DNA of 57,177 nucleotides from Deltaproteobacteria bacterium. Its GTDB lineage: Bacteria; Myxococcota_A; Polyangia; JAAYKL01. The DNA lies in the NCBI GenBank assembly GCA_029565915.1, contig JAKQNG010000042.1, positions 1 through 57,177 on the forward strand, given 5' to 3'. The position numbers were made by a program, and so were the translations under genes. The notes under the pieces were generated by a model that searched no databases, was not told where the DNA came from, and saw only the letters and a program-made list of their open reading frames with translations. Positions within the stretch are counted from its first letter, which is position 1. Every line of letters begins with the position of its first letter. Below are positions 43,638 through 51,761 of this stretch, one piece after another.

Positions 43638-44684
43638 ATGACCATGAAAACAGATTATCCACTAATAACCCTGCTGACCGCACTGCTCGCTGTCACCGGC
43701 ATTCACTGTAACGGCGACGATGGCGACACTGCCGACGCGGATGCGGACAGCGACTCCGACGCGGACAGCGACTCCGACGCGGACAGTGATTCCGATGCGG
43801 ACAGCGACTCCGACGCGGACAGCGACTCCGATGCGGACAGTGACAGTGACACGGACACGGACAGCGACTCCGACGCGGACAGTGACAGTGACACGGACAC
43901 TGACACGGACAGCGACTCCGACACGGACAGCGACTCCGATTGTGATGCGTCTCTGAATCACTTCAGCTTCTTTGTCATGAGCCTCGAAGCCATCCAGCAG
44001 CTTTCCATGAGCGAAGAGGGTTTCGGCGGCGATCTGGGAGGCATTTCAGGCGCGGACGAAAAGTGCCAGCAGGTGGCCGGGAGTGTCGGCTCGTGCCGTC
44101 AGTGGCATGCGTTCCTCAGTGCCACCGACGACGGCGAGGGCAATCCGATCAACGCCATCGAGCGCATCGGGGACGGCCCGTGGTACGACGTGAACGGATA
44201 TCTGATGTCCGAGGACATCGACGGTCTGCAGAACCGCCGTCCTCAGGGCGCCACCGACGTGGTACTCACCTACGATTGGGTGGACTGGATTTTTTCCAAC
44301 TGCCTGACGACCGAACTGGGCAACTGCAACCACTCCTACGGCGACAGTCACGACACCCTGACCGGTTCCGACAAGGAGGGCAACCTGTACAGCACGGACA
44401 TGAAATACACCTGCAACGACTGGACGAGTGCCGATGTGAACGTGCAGTTGCCCATCGGACACTCCTGGCCGCGCAACAACAGCACCTCCAGTGACGACTT
44501 CGCTCATTGGATTCAAGCCCACACAAACTGTACTGGCGGCGGCGGACCCTGGGGCGGCGGTGACTCCGAGTGCAACGGCTGCGGTGCCAACATCAACCTC
44601 ACCGATACCATGGAAGACGGCGTGGGTGGCGACGGCGGTTACGGCGCCTGGTACTGCTTCGCCTACGATAATGTAGACGAATAG
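43638..44684 (+). CDS. Asp/Ser-stalk lipoprotein with a DUF1554-like domain (348 aa)
   Basis: The N-terminal signal ends VTGIHC, the likely lipobox. Residues ~25-100 are a stalk of DSDAD repeats. Residues ~105-348 resemble DUF1554/endostatin-like surface domains: [40 protein letters not shown] and a Trp- and Cys-rich end ([13 protein letters not shown]). Such domains appear in leptospiral and myxobacterial surface proteins and may bind glycans. GGAGG precedes the start. It follows cotH by 43 bp. Confidence 0.78.
   Translation: MTMKTDYPLITLLTALLAVTGIHCNGDDGDTADADADSDSDADSDSDADSDSDADSDSDADSDSDADSDSDTDTDSDSDADSDSDTDTDTDSDSDTDSDSDCDASLNHFSFFVMSLEAIQQLSMSEEGFGGDLGGISGADEKCQQVAGSVGSCRQWHAFLSATDDGEGNPINAIERIGDGPWYDVNGYLMSEDIDGLQNRRPQGATDVVLTYDWVDWIFSNCLTTELGNCNHSYGDSHDTLTGSDKEGNLYSTDMKYTCNDWTSADVNVQLPIGHSWPRNNSTSSDDFAHWIQAHTNCTGGGGPWGGGDSECNGCGANINLTDTMEDGVGGDGGYGAWYCFAYDNVDE
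43736..43938 (+). repeat. Tandem repeats encoding an Asp/Ser stalk
   Basis: The units are GCGGACAGCGACTCCGAC-like (18 bp) with ACGGACAC variants, encoding Ala-Asp-Ser-Asp-Ser-Asp. They are on the plus strand, opposite to the other stalk repeats nearby. Similar units in opposite orientation could support inversions between 36.3 kb and 44 kb. Confidence 0.88.
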
Positions 44685-44702
44685 CTCACCAGCGGTGTGT
44701 CA

Positions 44703-44747
44703 ACCGGGGACGTTGGTAACACTTAGACCGGGGACGTTGGTAACACT
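44703..44747. mobile_element. Two tandem 24-bp-period repeats resembling transposon-end sequences
   Basis: ACCGGGGACGTTGGTAACAC is repeated exactly at 44703 and 44727. This sequence type resembles end repeats of IS481-like insertion elements (recalled, not checked). No transposase is present, so it would be a remnant or a solo end. It lies at the end of the beta-propeller gene, which reads into it. Confidence 0.45.
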
Positions 44748-45775
44748 CTGTTCGTGGCCAATTGGATTCTCCGGTAGGGGACAATCTCTCTGTGCGAGTC
44801 GTTCAACAATGCGATCTCCACAGGACCGAGGTGGATGACCCACAGGGTGGTTCCCGCGCTGTCGTCCGGATCGCCGGGGAAGGACTCGAAGGCGATTTTC
44901 GTTCCGTCCGGCGAAAAAGACGGGGCACCGTCGTACCCGGCATAGCGGGTCACCCGGACGGGCTCACCGCCGTCGGAGGGGATGACGTAGATGTTGGCGA
45001 ATTCCAGCTCGCCCCTGTCGGCAGAGTAGACAATCCACTCGCCGTCCGGCGAAAACGAGGCGTCGGTGCTGTCCCCGGGACCCTCAGTGACCTGCTGCGG
45101 ATCCGAGCCGTCTTCATTTATTGTCCAGATGTTCCATTCGCCGTCCGCATATCGCTGATAGAGAATCTTTCCACCCGCAGGGGACCAGTTGGGCTGGCGG
45201 CAGTCATCGTCCGGATCGGTCAGCGCCTCGTAGTCGCCGCTTCCGTCCACCCGGAATCGCATGATGACTCCGTTGTCCTCCTCGTCGAGCACGTGGGACT
45301 CAAAAACCACCCACTCCCCGTCGGGCGACAGAGAGGGCTCGTAGGCGACGAGGTCGTCCCGATCAGTGATCGGTTCCTCATCCCCCGGATCGCCGCCGTC
45401 GTCGATGACAAAAATTTCGTCGTGGGGCTCCCGGGATGACGAAAAAACGATCTGCTCGGTCTCCCCGTTCCAGACGGCGCCGGGGAGGTTGACATTGCCG
45501 CTGCCGTCGCGCACCAGCTCCCGGCTGCTGCCGTCCCCCACTTCGACGATAAAGATATCAGCGGGTTCTTCGTTGTATCCATTGCGGAACCGCGTCATCA
45601 CAATCGCATCGCCGTCCGGAGACCAGGCCGGATTCTGAAGGCTGCCGTCCAGACTGACGGGAATCTGCTCCGCGTCATCCTGCCGTTCGCCGCTCACCAC
45701 CTCTTGTTCCTCCCCGCCGCAGGACAGAAGGAACAGCACACCGGAAACCAGAAGCATTCGGACTTGATCGCCCAT
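44723..45775 (-). CDS. Beta-propeller (TolB/PD40-like) lipoprotein with altered 3' end
   Basis: This 350-residue protein has a lipobox (LLVSGVLFLLSC) and five PD40-type blade motifs (WSPDGDAIVMTRF, LSPDGEWVVFESH, WSPAGGKILYQRY, FSPDGEWIVYSAD, FSPDGTKIAFESF), like TolB. The last residues NRVLPTSPV are encoded by the transposon-end-like repeat, and the stop also lies in it, so the natural C-terminus seems to have been replaced. Start 45775 follows GGGAGG. The role is presumably periplasmic binding. The neighbour on the other strand is a lytic transglycosylase. Confidence 0.85.
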   Translation of the reverse strand: MGDQVRMLLVSGVLFLLSCGGEEQEVVSGERQDDAEQIPVSLDGSLQNPAWSPDGDAIVMTRFRNGYNEEPADIFIVEVGDGSSRELVRDGSGNVNLPGAVWNGETEQIVFSSSREPHDEIFVIDDGGDPGDEEPITDRDDLVAYEPSLSPDGEWVVFESHVLDEEDNGVIMRFRVDGSGDYEALTDPDDDCRQPNWSPAGGKILYQRYADGEWNIWTINEDGSDPQQVTEGPGDSTDASFSPDGEWIVYSADRGELEFANIYVIPSDGGEPVRVTRYAGYDGAPSFSPDGTKIAFESFPGDPDDSAGTTLWVIHLGPVEIALLNDSHREIVPYRRIQLATNRVLPTSPV

Positions 45776-45847
45776 GACAACCTCCCGTTTGTAAAAGAAT
45801 GTCCGGATGATAGGCCGGTGGATGAAATGGTCAATCCGCAGGAAAAT

Positions 45848-45884
45848 TTGACCTGAAGTGGGCAATTGTCCTACATTGTAATAC
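45848..45884 (+). promoter_or_regulatory. Promoter for the lytic transglycosylase, nearly leaderless
   Basis: TTGACC at 45848-45853 and TACATT at 45872-45877 are 18 bp apart. The predicted start site falls at about 45884, one base before the ATG, and no ribosome binding site is present. A leaderless message is therefore likely. Confidence 0.55.
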
Positions 45885-46757
45885 ATGAATTTCCGGTTCC
45901 TTCATTCCTCCTTCTTCCGGACCGCCATCCTCCTGCGGGTCGCCTCCCTGCTGCTGGGCTGTTCCACCCTGTCCCCCGGTAATTCCCCTTCAACGACGCC
46001 GCGGCCGACGCCCACCACCACCGCCGATGATCGCGACAGAACCCGTTCGCCCCGCAGGGAAGCCGCCGATGCGGATCGGAAGGGAACAGGATCCGCCACA
46101 CAAGCCAGCTCCCGGCGCAGTACCCGTAAAAAGATGGACGCCTGGGACGTGACCGCCTCGTCCGTACAGGCCGTGGCGCCCCTGGTGGAGCAGGCGGCAA
46201 AGGACAACCAGCTCCCTCCATCCCTCATCTACGGTGTCATCTGGGTGGAATCCCGGTTCAATCCGCAGGCCACTTCTCCCGTCGGCGCCATGGGGCTCAT
46301 GCAGCTCATGCCGAAAACCGCGCGATACCTGGCGGAGTGCATCAAATGGGAAGGGGATGCGGACGCGTATGATCCCGCGTTCAACATCGCCGCCGGCAGC
46401 TACTACGTGGCGCGCCTCATCCGCCAGTTCAACGGCGACGTGGATCTGGCCCTGGCCGCCTACAACGCGGGTCCCGGCAACATCGAAAAATGGATGGACA
46501 ACACGGGCCTGCCGGACGTGTCCGTCGAGTACTACACGATGGTGCAGACCGCCATGCAGTACTTCGGCCCGTCGTCCCCGCTGCCGGCGGACCCTTCCGC
46601 GGTGCCCGACGACGGCGCCCTGCCCGACGACGACGCCCTCGACAAGCTGGGCCTCGCCATCCTCATCGCCGGCCTGTCGGATCGGGATTTCGGCCTCCAG
46701 CGCACGGATGCCGCGAATCCCTTCGCCGCCCTCGCCCACCCTTCGCCGCCGCAATAA
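45885..46757 (+). CDS. Lytic transglycosylase (SLT family) lipoprotein
   Basis: The 290-residue protein starts with a lipoprotein signal (RVASLLLGC) and a Pro/Thr/Arg-rich linker. The SLT domain (residues ~105-220) shows IYGVIWVESRFNPQATSPV with the catalytic Glu, then GAMGLMQLMPKTARY and LALAAYNAGPGNIEKW. It cleaves the glycan strand of peptidoglycan with a 1,6-anhydro product. The acidic C-terminal tail is not typical. The signal anchors it in the membrane facing the wall. Confidence 0.93.
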   Translation: MNFRFLHSSFFRTAILLRVASLLLGCSTLSPGNSPSTTPRPTPTTTADDRDRTRSPRREAADADRKGTGSATQASSRRSTRKKMDAWDVTASSVQAVAPLVEQAAKDNQLPPSLIYGVIWVESRFNPQATSPVGAMGLMQLMPKTARYLAECIKWEGDADAYDPAFNIAAGSYYVARLIRQFNGDVDLALAAYNAGPGNIEKWMDNTGLPDVSVEYYTMVQTAMQYFGPSSPLPADPSAVPDDGALPDDDALDKLGLAILIAGLSDRDFGLQRTDAANPFAALAHPSPPQ

Positions 46758-46835
46758 AACACTGGCAAAGGCGGATTGATGTGATTAGATATCGATGACG
46801 ATCTGATTCATTCAACGCTGTCGACAGGAGACATC

Positions 46836-49469
46836 ATGCCATCTGCAATCACCCTTTTTCGCGCCGCATTCATCGCCGGCCTGCTGGCCGTGCTGTCCGG
46901 GACGGCTCTTGCCCAGAAGGACTACGTCCGCCCCACCGAGGGAATCGCGCTGCCCTCTCCGTCCGCAACGGAGGTGGACGACGCCTCGGCCCTGTCCGTG
47001 AACCCCGCCAATCTGGGCTTCCTCCAGTCCTGGAGCCTCGTGTACGGGGGCGCCTTTGTAAACGACCAGACGCACCTCTCCGGCCAGGGACACGGCTTTT
47101 TCTTTGCGTTTCCGGCGGGCCCCTTCGGGCTGGGCATCGGCACGGAGTTCCTGCTGCCGCCCCTGGGGGTGCGGGACTGGCAGGGTCTCGATCGCCGCGC
47201 GAGGTTTTCTTTGGGACTCTCCGTCAATCCCATCCGCGCGGTGGGACTCGGCATGGCCTGGCGCACCTTTCCCGCCTACGATCTGGGCGAAGCGATCCAC
47301 ACCCTCGATCTGGCCCTCACCATCCGGCCCATCAATCACCTGAATTTCGTCTTCGCCTTTCAGGACGTGAACCGGCCCGAAATCTCCTACGCCGCCATCG
47401 AATCGTCGCCCTGGATGCCCCCCGAGTGGGGCTTTGCCACGCTGCCCCGACGCACGGAACAGGCGCCCCGGCGGTTTCTGGCCGCCCTCACGGTCCGGCC
47501 CTTCGGCACGGATCGCTTCTCCATCGGCGCCGAGCTCCGCTACCTCTACGGCGAAGGCCTGCGCTTCAACCAGATGGACTGGAGTTACGAAAACCGGACG
47601 GTCCACCGCACGGACGTGACGGGCATGTTCACCTGGATGATCATCGACGGCCTGTCCCTGCGCACCCGCTTTACGGCGGAAGGCCTGCGCAGTCCCGCCG
47701 AAAACGCCTTTTATCTGGATACATCCCTGTGCGTGGATTCCCTGCGCTTTCCCTTCGGCATCACCGCGTCCCCCTATTTCAAGCTGGCTCCTGACCATCA
47801 CGACGGCTTCGAAGGCATGAGCTGGGCCCTGCGCATTTCCGGCGATCAGCCCGCGTCCATTCCTCTGCTGGCCAATCCCCACTACGTGGTGCCCATCACC
47901 CTGTCCGACGCCATGGACAGCCACGGATTCGCCGCTCTCCTCGCCCTGGTGGAGCGCATCGAAAACGACGCCAGCGTGGACCGGCTGCTCCTCGAAGTGT
48001 CCTCCGGCGCCCTCACGCTCTCCCAGGCATTTGAACTCAACCGCCGCATCGGCGACCTGGAGGAACGGGGCATTCCCACCCTGTGCTACGTCAAGGACAC
48101 GGACACGGCGGGACTGCTCACCTGCGCCGCCGCGGAGCGCATCTGGATCAATCCGGCGGGAGGTATCCGCACGGCCGGCATCTCCACCCGGGCCTTCTAT
48201 TTCAAGGATCTCCTCGCCCGCATCGGCGTTAAAGCGGACATCGTCCGGGTGGGCGAATTCAAGAGCGCGCCCGAGACCTTTACCGAAAACGGCCCCACGG
48301 ATCCCTCGGCCCTCGCCATGGATCGCTTCCTCGATTCCGTTTACGATCGCCTCACCGCCGCCGTCGCTGACGGCCGGAAATTCAAGTCCCTGGAAAAGGC
48401 CCGGAGCACCATCGAATCGGGCCCGTTCATTGCCAAAGAAGCCCTCTCCGCCGGGCTTGCGGACAAGGTGGTGGCCACCGACGAACTGGAGAAGGAACTC
48501 GAAAAACTGAGCGGAAAGCCGGTCTACATCGAGCGCAGATACGGCACGCGCCCCCTGCGCAGCCGCACCTACCTGGATTCACCGAAGGTGGCAGTGCTCC
48601 ACATCGAAGGCGACATCGTGGACGGCGAGAGCCTGCACCTGCCCATGTTCAACATCCACACCACGGGCGCGAAAACCGTGGTCGAGCAGATCCGCGAAAT
48701 CAAGGAAGACACGGGCATCCGGGCCGTCGTGCTGCGGGTGGACAGTCCCGGCGGTTCGGCCCTGGCCTCCGATATCATCTGGCGGGAGCTGATGGCCCTG
48801 CGGGCGGAAAAACCCGTCATCGCCTCCATGGGCACCGTGGCGGCATCCGGCGCTTACTACGTGGCCTCTGCCGCCGATCTGATCTTCGCGGAGCCGACGA
48901 CGCTGACGGGTTCCATCGGCATCTACTACGGCAAGGCGGATCTCTCGGGCCTGCTGGACAAGGTGGGCATTTCCACCGCGGTGTTCAAGCGGGGCGAACA
49001 CAGCGACATCGACTCGTGGCTGCGGGAATACACGGATGAAGAGCGGGCGAAGCTGACGAAACAGCTCACGGTGTATTACCAGCTGTTCCTCGATCGCATC
49101 ATCGAGGGCCGTGGCCACGGCCTCACGCGGGACCTCCTCGACAAGCGGGCCAGGGGCCGCATCTGGTCCGGCGCGGACGCCAAGCACCAGCTGCTCGTCG
49201 ATCGCATCGGCGGATACCAGGCCGCCCTTGACCACGCCCGGGGCCTCGCCTTTGTCAGCGACGGCACAAAGGTGGCCCACTATCCGGAGCAGAAGCCCAC
49301 GATCATGGACCGGATGGCCCGCCGCATGGGCGTTGCGGGAGAAACCCCGGACCTGCTGACCCTGTCCCGGGAAGTCAGGGAAACCATGAAGGCCGCCCTG
49401 CCGTTTACCATGGCCGACCACGGTGTGCCCCAGGCCCGCCTGCCGTTTGCCATCGTCGAAGCGCCCTGA
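46836..49469 (+). CDS. sppA: Signal peptide peptidase A fused to an N-terminal beta-barrel-like domain
   Basis: This 877-residue protein has a Sec signal peptide (LLAVLSGTALAQ). Residues ~22-335 have the alternating pattern of an outer-membrane barrel, opening ALSVNPANLGFLQSWSLVYG as in PorV/FadL-like proteins. Residues ~345-830 are double-length SppA, with the catalytic Lys near 476 (RVGEFKSAPETFTENG) and nucleophile Ser near 671 (MGTVAASGAYYVASA). E. coli SppA is anchored in the inner membrane; here a barrel takes the place of the anchor, so it may act at the outer membrane. GGAG precedes the start. Confidence 0.85.
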   Translation: MPSAITLFRAAFIAGLLAVLSGTALAQKDYVRPTEGIALPSPSATEVDDASALSVNPANLGFLQSWSLVYGGAFVNDQTHLSGQGHGFFFAFPAGPFGLGIGTEFLLPPLGVRDWQGLDRRARFSLGLSVNPIRAVGLGMAWRTFPAYDLGEAIHTLDLALTIRPINHLNFVFAFQDVNRPEISYAAIESSPWMPPEWGFATLPRRTEQAPRRFLAALTVRPFGTDRFSIGAELRYLYGEGLRFNQMDWSYENRTVHRTDVTGMFTWMIIDGLSLRTRFTAEGLRSPAENAFYLDTSLCVDSLRFPFGITASPYFKLAPDHHDGFEGMSWALRISGDQPASIPLLANPHYVVPITLSDAMDSHGFAALLALVERIENDASVDRLLLEVSSGALTLSQAFELNRRIGDLEERGIPTLCYVKDTDTAGLLTCAAAERIWINPAGGIRTAGISTRAFYFKDLLARIGVKADIVRVGEFKSAPETFTENGPTDPSALAMDRFLDSVYDRLTAAVADGRKFKSLEKARSTIESGPFIAKEALSAGLADKVVATDELEKELEKLSGKPVYIERRYGTRPLRSRTYLDSPKVAVLHIEGDIVDGESLHLPMFNIHTTGAKTVVEQIREIKEDTGIRAVVLRVDSPGGSALASDIIWRELMALRAEKPVIASMGTVAASGAYYVASAADLIFAEPTTLTGSIGIYYGKADLSGLLDKVGISTAVFKRGEHSDIDSWLREYTDEERAKLTKQLTVYYQLFLDRIIEGRGHGLTRDLLDKRARGRIWSGADAKHQLLVDRIGGYQAALDHARGLAFVSDGTKVAHYPEQKPTIMDRMARRMGVAGETPDLLTLSREVRETMKAALPFTMADHGVPQARLPFAIVEAP

Positions 49470-49470
49470 T

Positions 49471-50376
49471 TCAACTGCGCCGACCGCCCATCCCGGATTT
49501 CACAAATGTTCCGTTGCGCAGCTCCTTCCAGGCGGTCTCAATTTCTTCTTGCGTGTTCATGACAAAAGGGCCGCCGGACACCACCGGCTCACCGATGGGC
49601 GCGCCCGCCACGAGAATGAAGCGCAGTCCATCGCTGCCCGCCTGCGCAACCACCTCGTCCCCGCCGTCGAATACGAGCAGTTCACATCGTCCCGCGGCGG
49701 TGTCGTCGGCAAACACACCGTGTCCATCGAGCACAAACGCGAAGGCCGTGTCGTCGGTCAGGATGTGGGTGAACCGGGCATCCGGTGAAACGGTCACGTC
49801 GAGATAGAGGGACGCCTCCCCGATGGTGTCGCAGGCGCCCTGCACGCCGCCGAAAGCGCCGGCGATGACCCGGGCGGTCACGCTGCCGTCGGTCACGAAG
49901 GGCATCCGGGCCGCGCTCAGTTCCTGATATCGGGGCGGCATCATCTTGCGCACCGCGGGAAGGTTCACCCACAGCTGCAGGCCCCAGAGGCGGCCGTTTT
50001 CCACAGCGGGCATTTCCGAGTGGATGATTCCCGAGCCCGCGGTCATCCACTGAGCGTCGCCGGGTCCGATGACGCCGCTGTTGCCGAGGCTGTCCCGGTG
50101 GGCCATCCGCCCTTCGATCATGTACGTCACGGTTTCCATGCCCCGGTGGGGATGGTCCGGGAATCCCGCCGCGTAATCGTCCCGCTTCTCCGAGCGGAAC
50201 TCGTCGAACAACAGAAACGGATCAAGCATGCGGAGGCCGCCGTGGCCGATGAGTCGCGTGAGGCGCACGCCGGCGCCTTCCGAAACGGGAACTCCCTTCA
50301 CCACCGCCTTCACGGAACGCCTCTGTCGGGTTGATCGCCGCTGCTCACTCAATACGCCGGTTTCCATGCGGTCCAT
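49471..50376 (-). CDS. Pirin-family protein
   Basis: This 301-residue protein has the pirin bicupin fold. The metal ligands are visible in FPDHPHRGMETVTYMIEG and AGSGIIHSEMP, the usual three His and one Glu. Bacterial pirins oxidise flavonoids or regulate central metabolism, and the role varies, so no specific reaction is proposed. The gene stops 1 bp after the convergent sppA stop. Its promoter region carries an inverted repeat. Confidence 0.92.
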   Translation of the reverse strand: MDRMETGVLSEQRRSTRQRRSVKAVVKGVPVSEGAGVRLTRLIGHGGLRMLDPFLLFDEFRSEKRDDYAAGFPDHPHRGMETVTYMIEGRMAHRDSLGNSGVIGPGDAQWMTAGSGIIHSEMPAVENGRLWGLQLWVNLPAVRKMMPPRYQELSAARMPFVTDGSVTARVIAGAFGGVQGACDTIGEASLYLDVTVSPDARFTHILTDDTAFAFVLDGHGVFADDTAAGRCELLVFDGGDEVVAQAGSDGLRFILVAGAPIGEPVVSGGPFVMNTQEEIETAWKELRNGTFVKSGMGGRRS

Positions 50377-50624
50377 GTGCGTCCTTTCTGCTGCTGTTCA
50401 CTAAACAGGCATTTCAATTCCTGTTTAATCACCGGGCAGCGAAGTGCAACCGGGTGGCACAACCTGTGCCCCGAAACCGCCGCGGAAACCGACCGATTCG
50501 ACGGCCCGCCCGGTATCCTGGCGGGTGTCCCGGAATGGACCAGTGCCGGGACGACATGGCACGGTAGTTGCTCATTCCTCCGTCGTCGGGCGGATAACCC
50601 GCCCCTGCACAAGGAGAACCGCAG
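50377..50624. promoter_or_regulatory. Divergent region with an inverted repeat (pirin and Cys-rich protein)
   Basis: The region carries the inverted repeat TAAACAGG / CCTGTTTA at 50402-50409 and 50420-50427 with a 10-bp centre. It lies 26 bp upstream of the pirin start and is a likely operator for that gene. The rest (about 50430-50610) shows nothing recognisable. AAGGAG at 50611-50616 serves the plus-strand gene. Confidence 0.45.
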
Positions 50625-51365
50625 ATGAAACGAAGCATGGCTCCATCCATCATCGTCACCGTGCTCGGTGCCCTGCTGCTGCCCCTCGAGGTCGCGGCCA
50701 ATGACGGCATGTCACCAACCATTCACCAGCTCATCCAGGAGGGGCAGGACGTGCGCATTTCCGTCCGCATCTCCGACGCGGGCGAGCCCGACCTGACCCC
50801 TGACTACCGGATCGTCCGGACGGACGGCGACGCGGTGCAGACGGTGCTGTCGGATAAAACATTTACTGCCGCGGAGGCGGTCTCATCTTCCGGCCCGGAG
50901 TGCCGCTGGTGGGAACCGCTGGATATCTACTGCTACGACTACCCGGAGTACTGCGAGGACTGCAACAACGACGGGTACGACGACTGCTTCGGCACCTGTT
51001 CCGAGAATCCCGAAACCATGGAGATGGAATGCGTGCAGGACTACTGCGACCACATGTCGTGCGGGCAGGACTGCGACGGCGACGGCGAAGGCGACTGCGA
51101 CGGCTGGTGCCAGACCATCTACACCTTTGAAGTACTCGACGAATGCGTGTCGCCGGGCACCTGGGACTATGAGCTCTTTTATCTGGACTCCTATTCGGAC
51201 GACTGGAGTTCACTCAGCTGGGAACAGACCGTCCTTGAAGTAACGGACTCCGGTGAGGTGTGTACACCGCCGGAGGATGGAACCGGGGATTCGGAACCTC
51301 AATGCAGCGTGTCATCGCCCGGTGCCGCCGGTGCAGGACTGCTGGACCTTCTTCTTCGCCCCTGA
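50625..51365 (+). CDS. Secreted Cys-rich protein with MYXO-CTERM-like tail (246 aa)
   Basis: A Sec signal (LGALLLPLEVAAN) is followed by a beta-like region. The Cys-rich section carries calcium-site-like Asp motifs (DCNNDGYDDCFGTC and DCDGDGEGDCDGWC), similar to thrombospondin type 3 repeats. The final residues CSVSSPGAAGAGLLDLLLRP have the order Cys, short spacer, hydrophobic run, Arg of MYXO-CTERM sorting tails, but the hydrophobic run holds an Asp and the basic end is short. Surface attachment is possible. It has its own ribosome binding site. The function is unknown. Confidence 0.75.
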   Translation: MKRSMAPSIIVTVLGALLLPLEVAANDGMSPTIHQLIQEGQDVRISVRISDAGEPDLTPDYRIVRTDGDAVQTVLSDKTFTAAEAVSSSGPECRWWEPLDIYCYDYPEYCEDCNNDGYDDCFGTCSENPETMEMECVQDYCDHMSCGQDCDGDGEGDCDGWCQTIYTFEVLDECVSPGTWDYELFYLDSYSDDWSSLSWEQTVLEVTDSGEVCTPPEDGTGDSEPQCSVSSPGAAGAGLLDLLLRP

Positions 51366-51377
51366 AGCGGAGCAGGC

Positions 51378-51743
51378 ATGAGCGACGAAGTCTTTCTGAC
51401 GGTCTTTCCCCTCTGGCTGCGGGCCTTCGCCTTCACCCTGGCCGTGGAGGTGCCGATCTTCGCCTGGATTGGAAAGCGGGAGTTCCCGGCCACGTCACTG
51501 CCGCGGCTTTCTGCCGCCGGCGCCGCGGGCACCTGCATTACCCATCCCCTGTTCTGGTTCGCCTGGTCCCTCGTGGTGCCGGACTACACCTGGTACATGA
51601 TATCGGGGGAGCTGCTCGTGGCCCTTTTCGAAACCGGAACGTTCGCCCTCCTCGCCCGGGTTCCCTTCCCCACCGCCTTCATCGCCTCGTTTGCCGCCAA
51701 TGCCGCCAGCTGGGCCGCCGGAGCGCTCCTGTCGGCCATATGA
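51378..51743 (+). CDS. Small membrane protein (121 aa)
   Basis: The 121-residue protein has about four hydrophobic helices (for example WLRAFAFTLAVEVPIFAWIG, FWFAWSLVVPDYTWYMI, FIASFAANAASWAAGALL). No catalytic motif is visible. It lies 12 bp downstream of the Cys-rich secreted gene and is probably co-expressed; a role in its export or sorting is conceivable but not supported by a motif. The family is unknown. Confidence 0.72.
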   Translation: MSDEVFLTVFPLWLRAFAFTLAVEVPIFAWIGKREFPATSLPRLSAAGAAGTCITHPLFWFAWSLVVPDYTWYMISGELLVALFETGTFALLARVPFPTAFIASFAANAASWAAGALLSAI

Positions 51744-51744
51744 T

Positions 51745-51756
51745 CCCCGTACGGGG
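51745..51756. repeat. 12-bp perfect palindrome between convergent genes
   Basis: CCCCGTACGGGG lies 2 bp after the membrane-protein stop and just before the X25 lipoprotein stop. It has no T-tail, so a role as an intrinsic terminator is doubtful. Confidence 0.4.
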
Positions 51757-51761
51757 CTTCC

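Noticed and set aside
51745-51756. Intrinsic terminator between convergent genes
   Set aside because: The palindrome has no loop and is not followed by a T-run on either strand.
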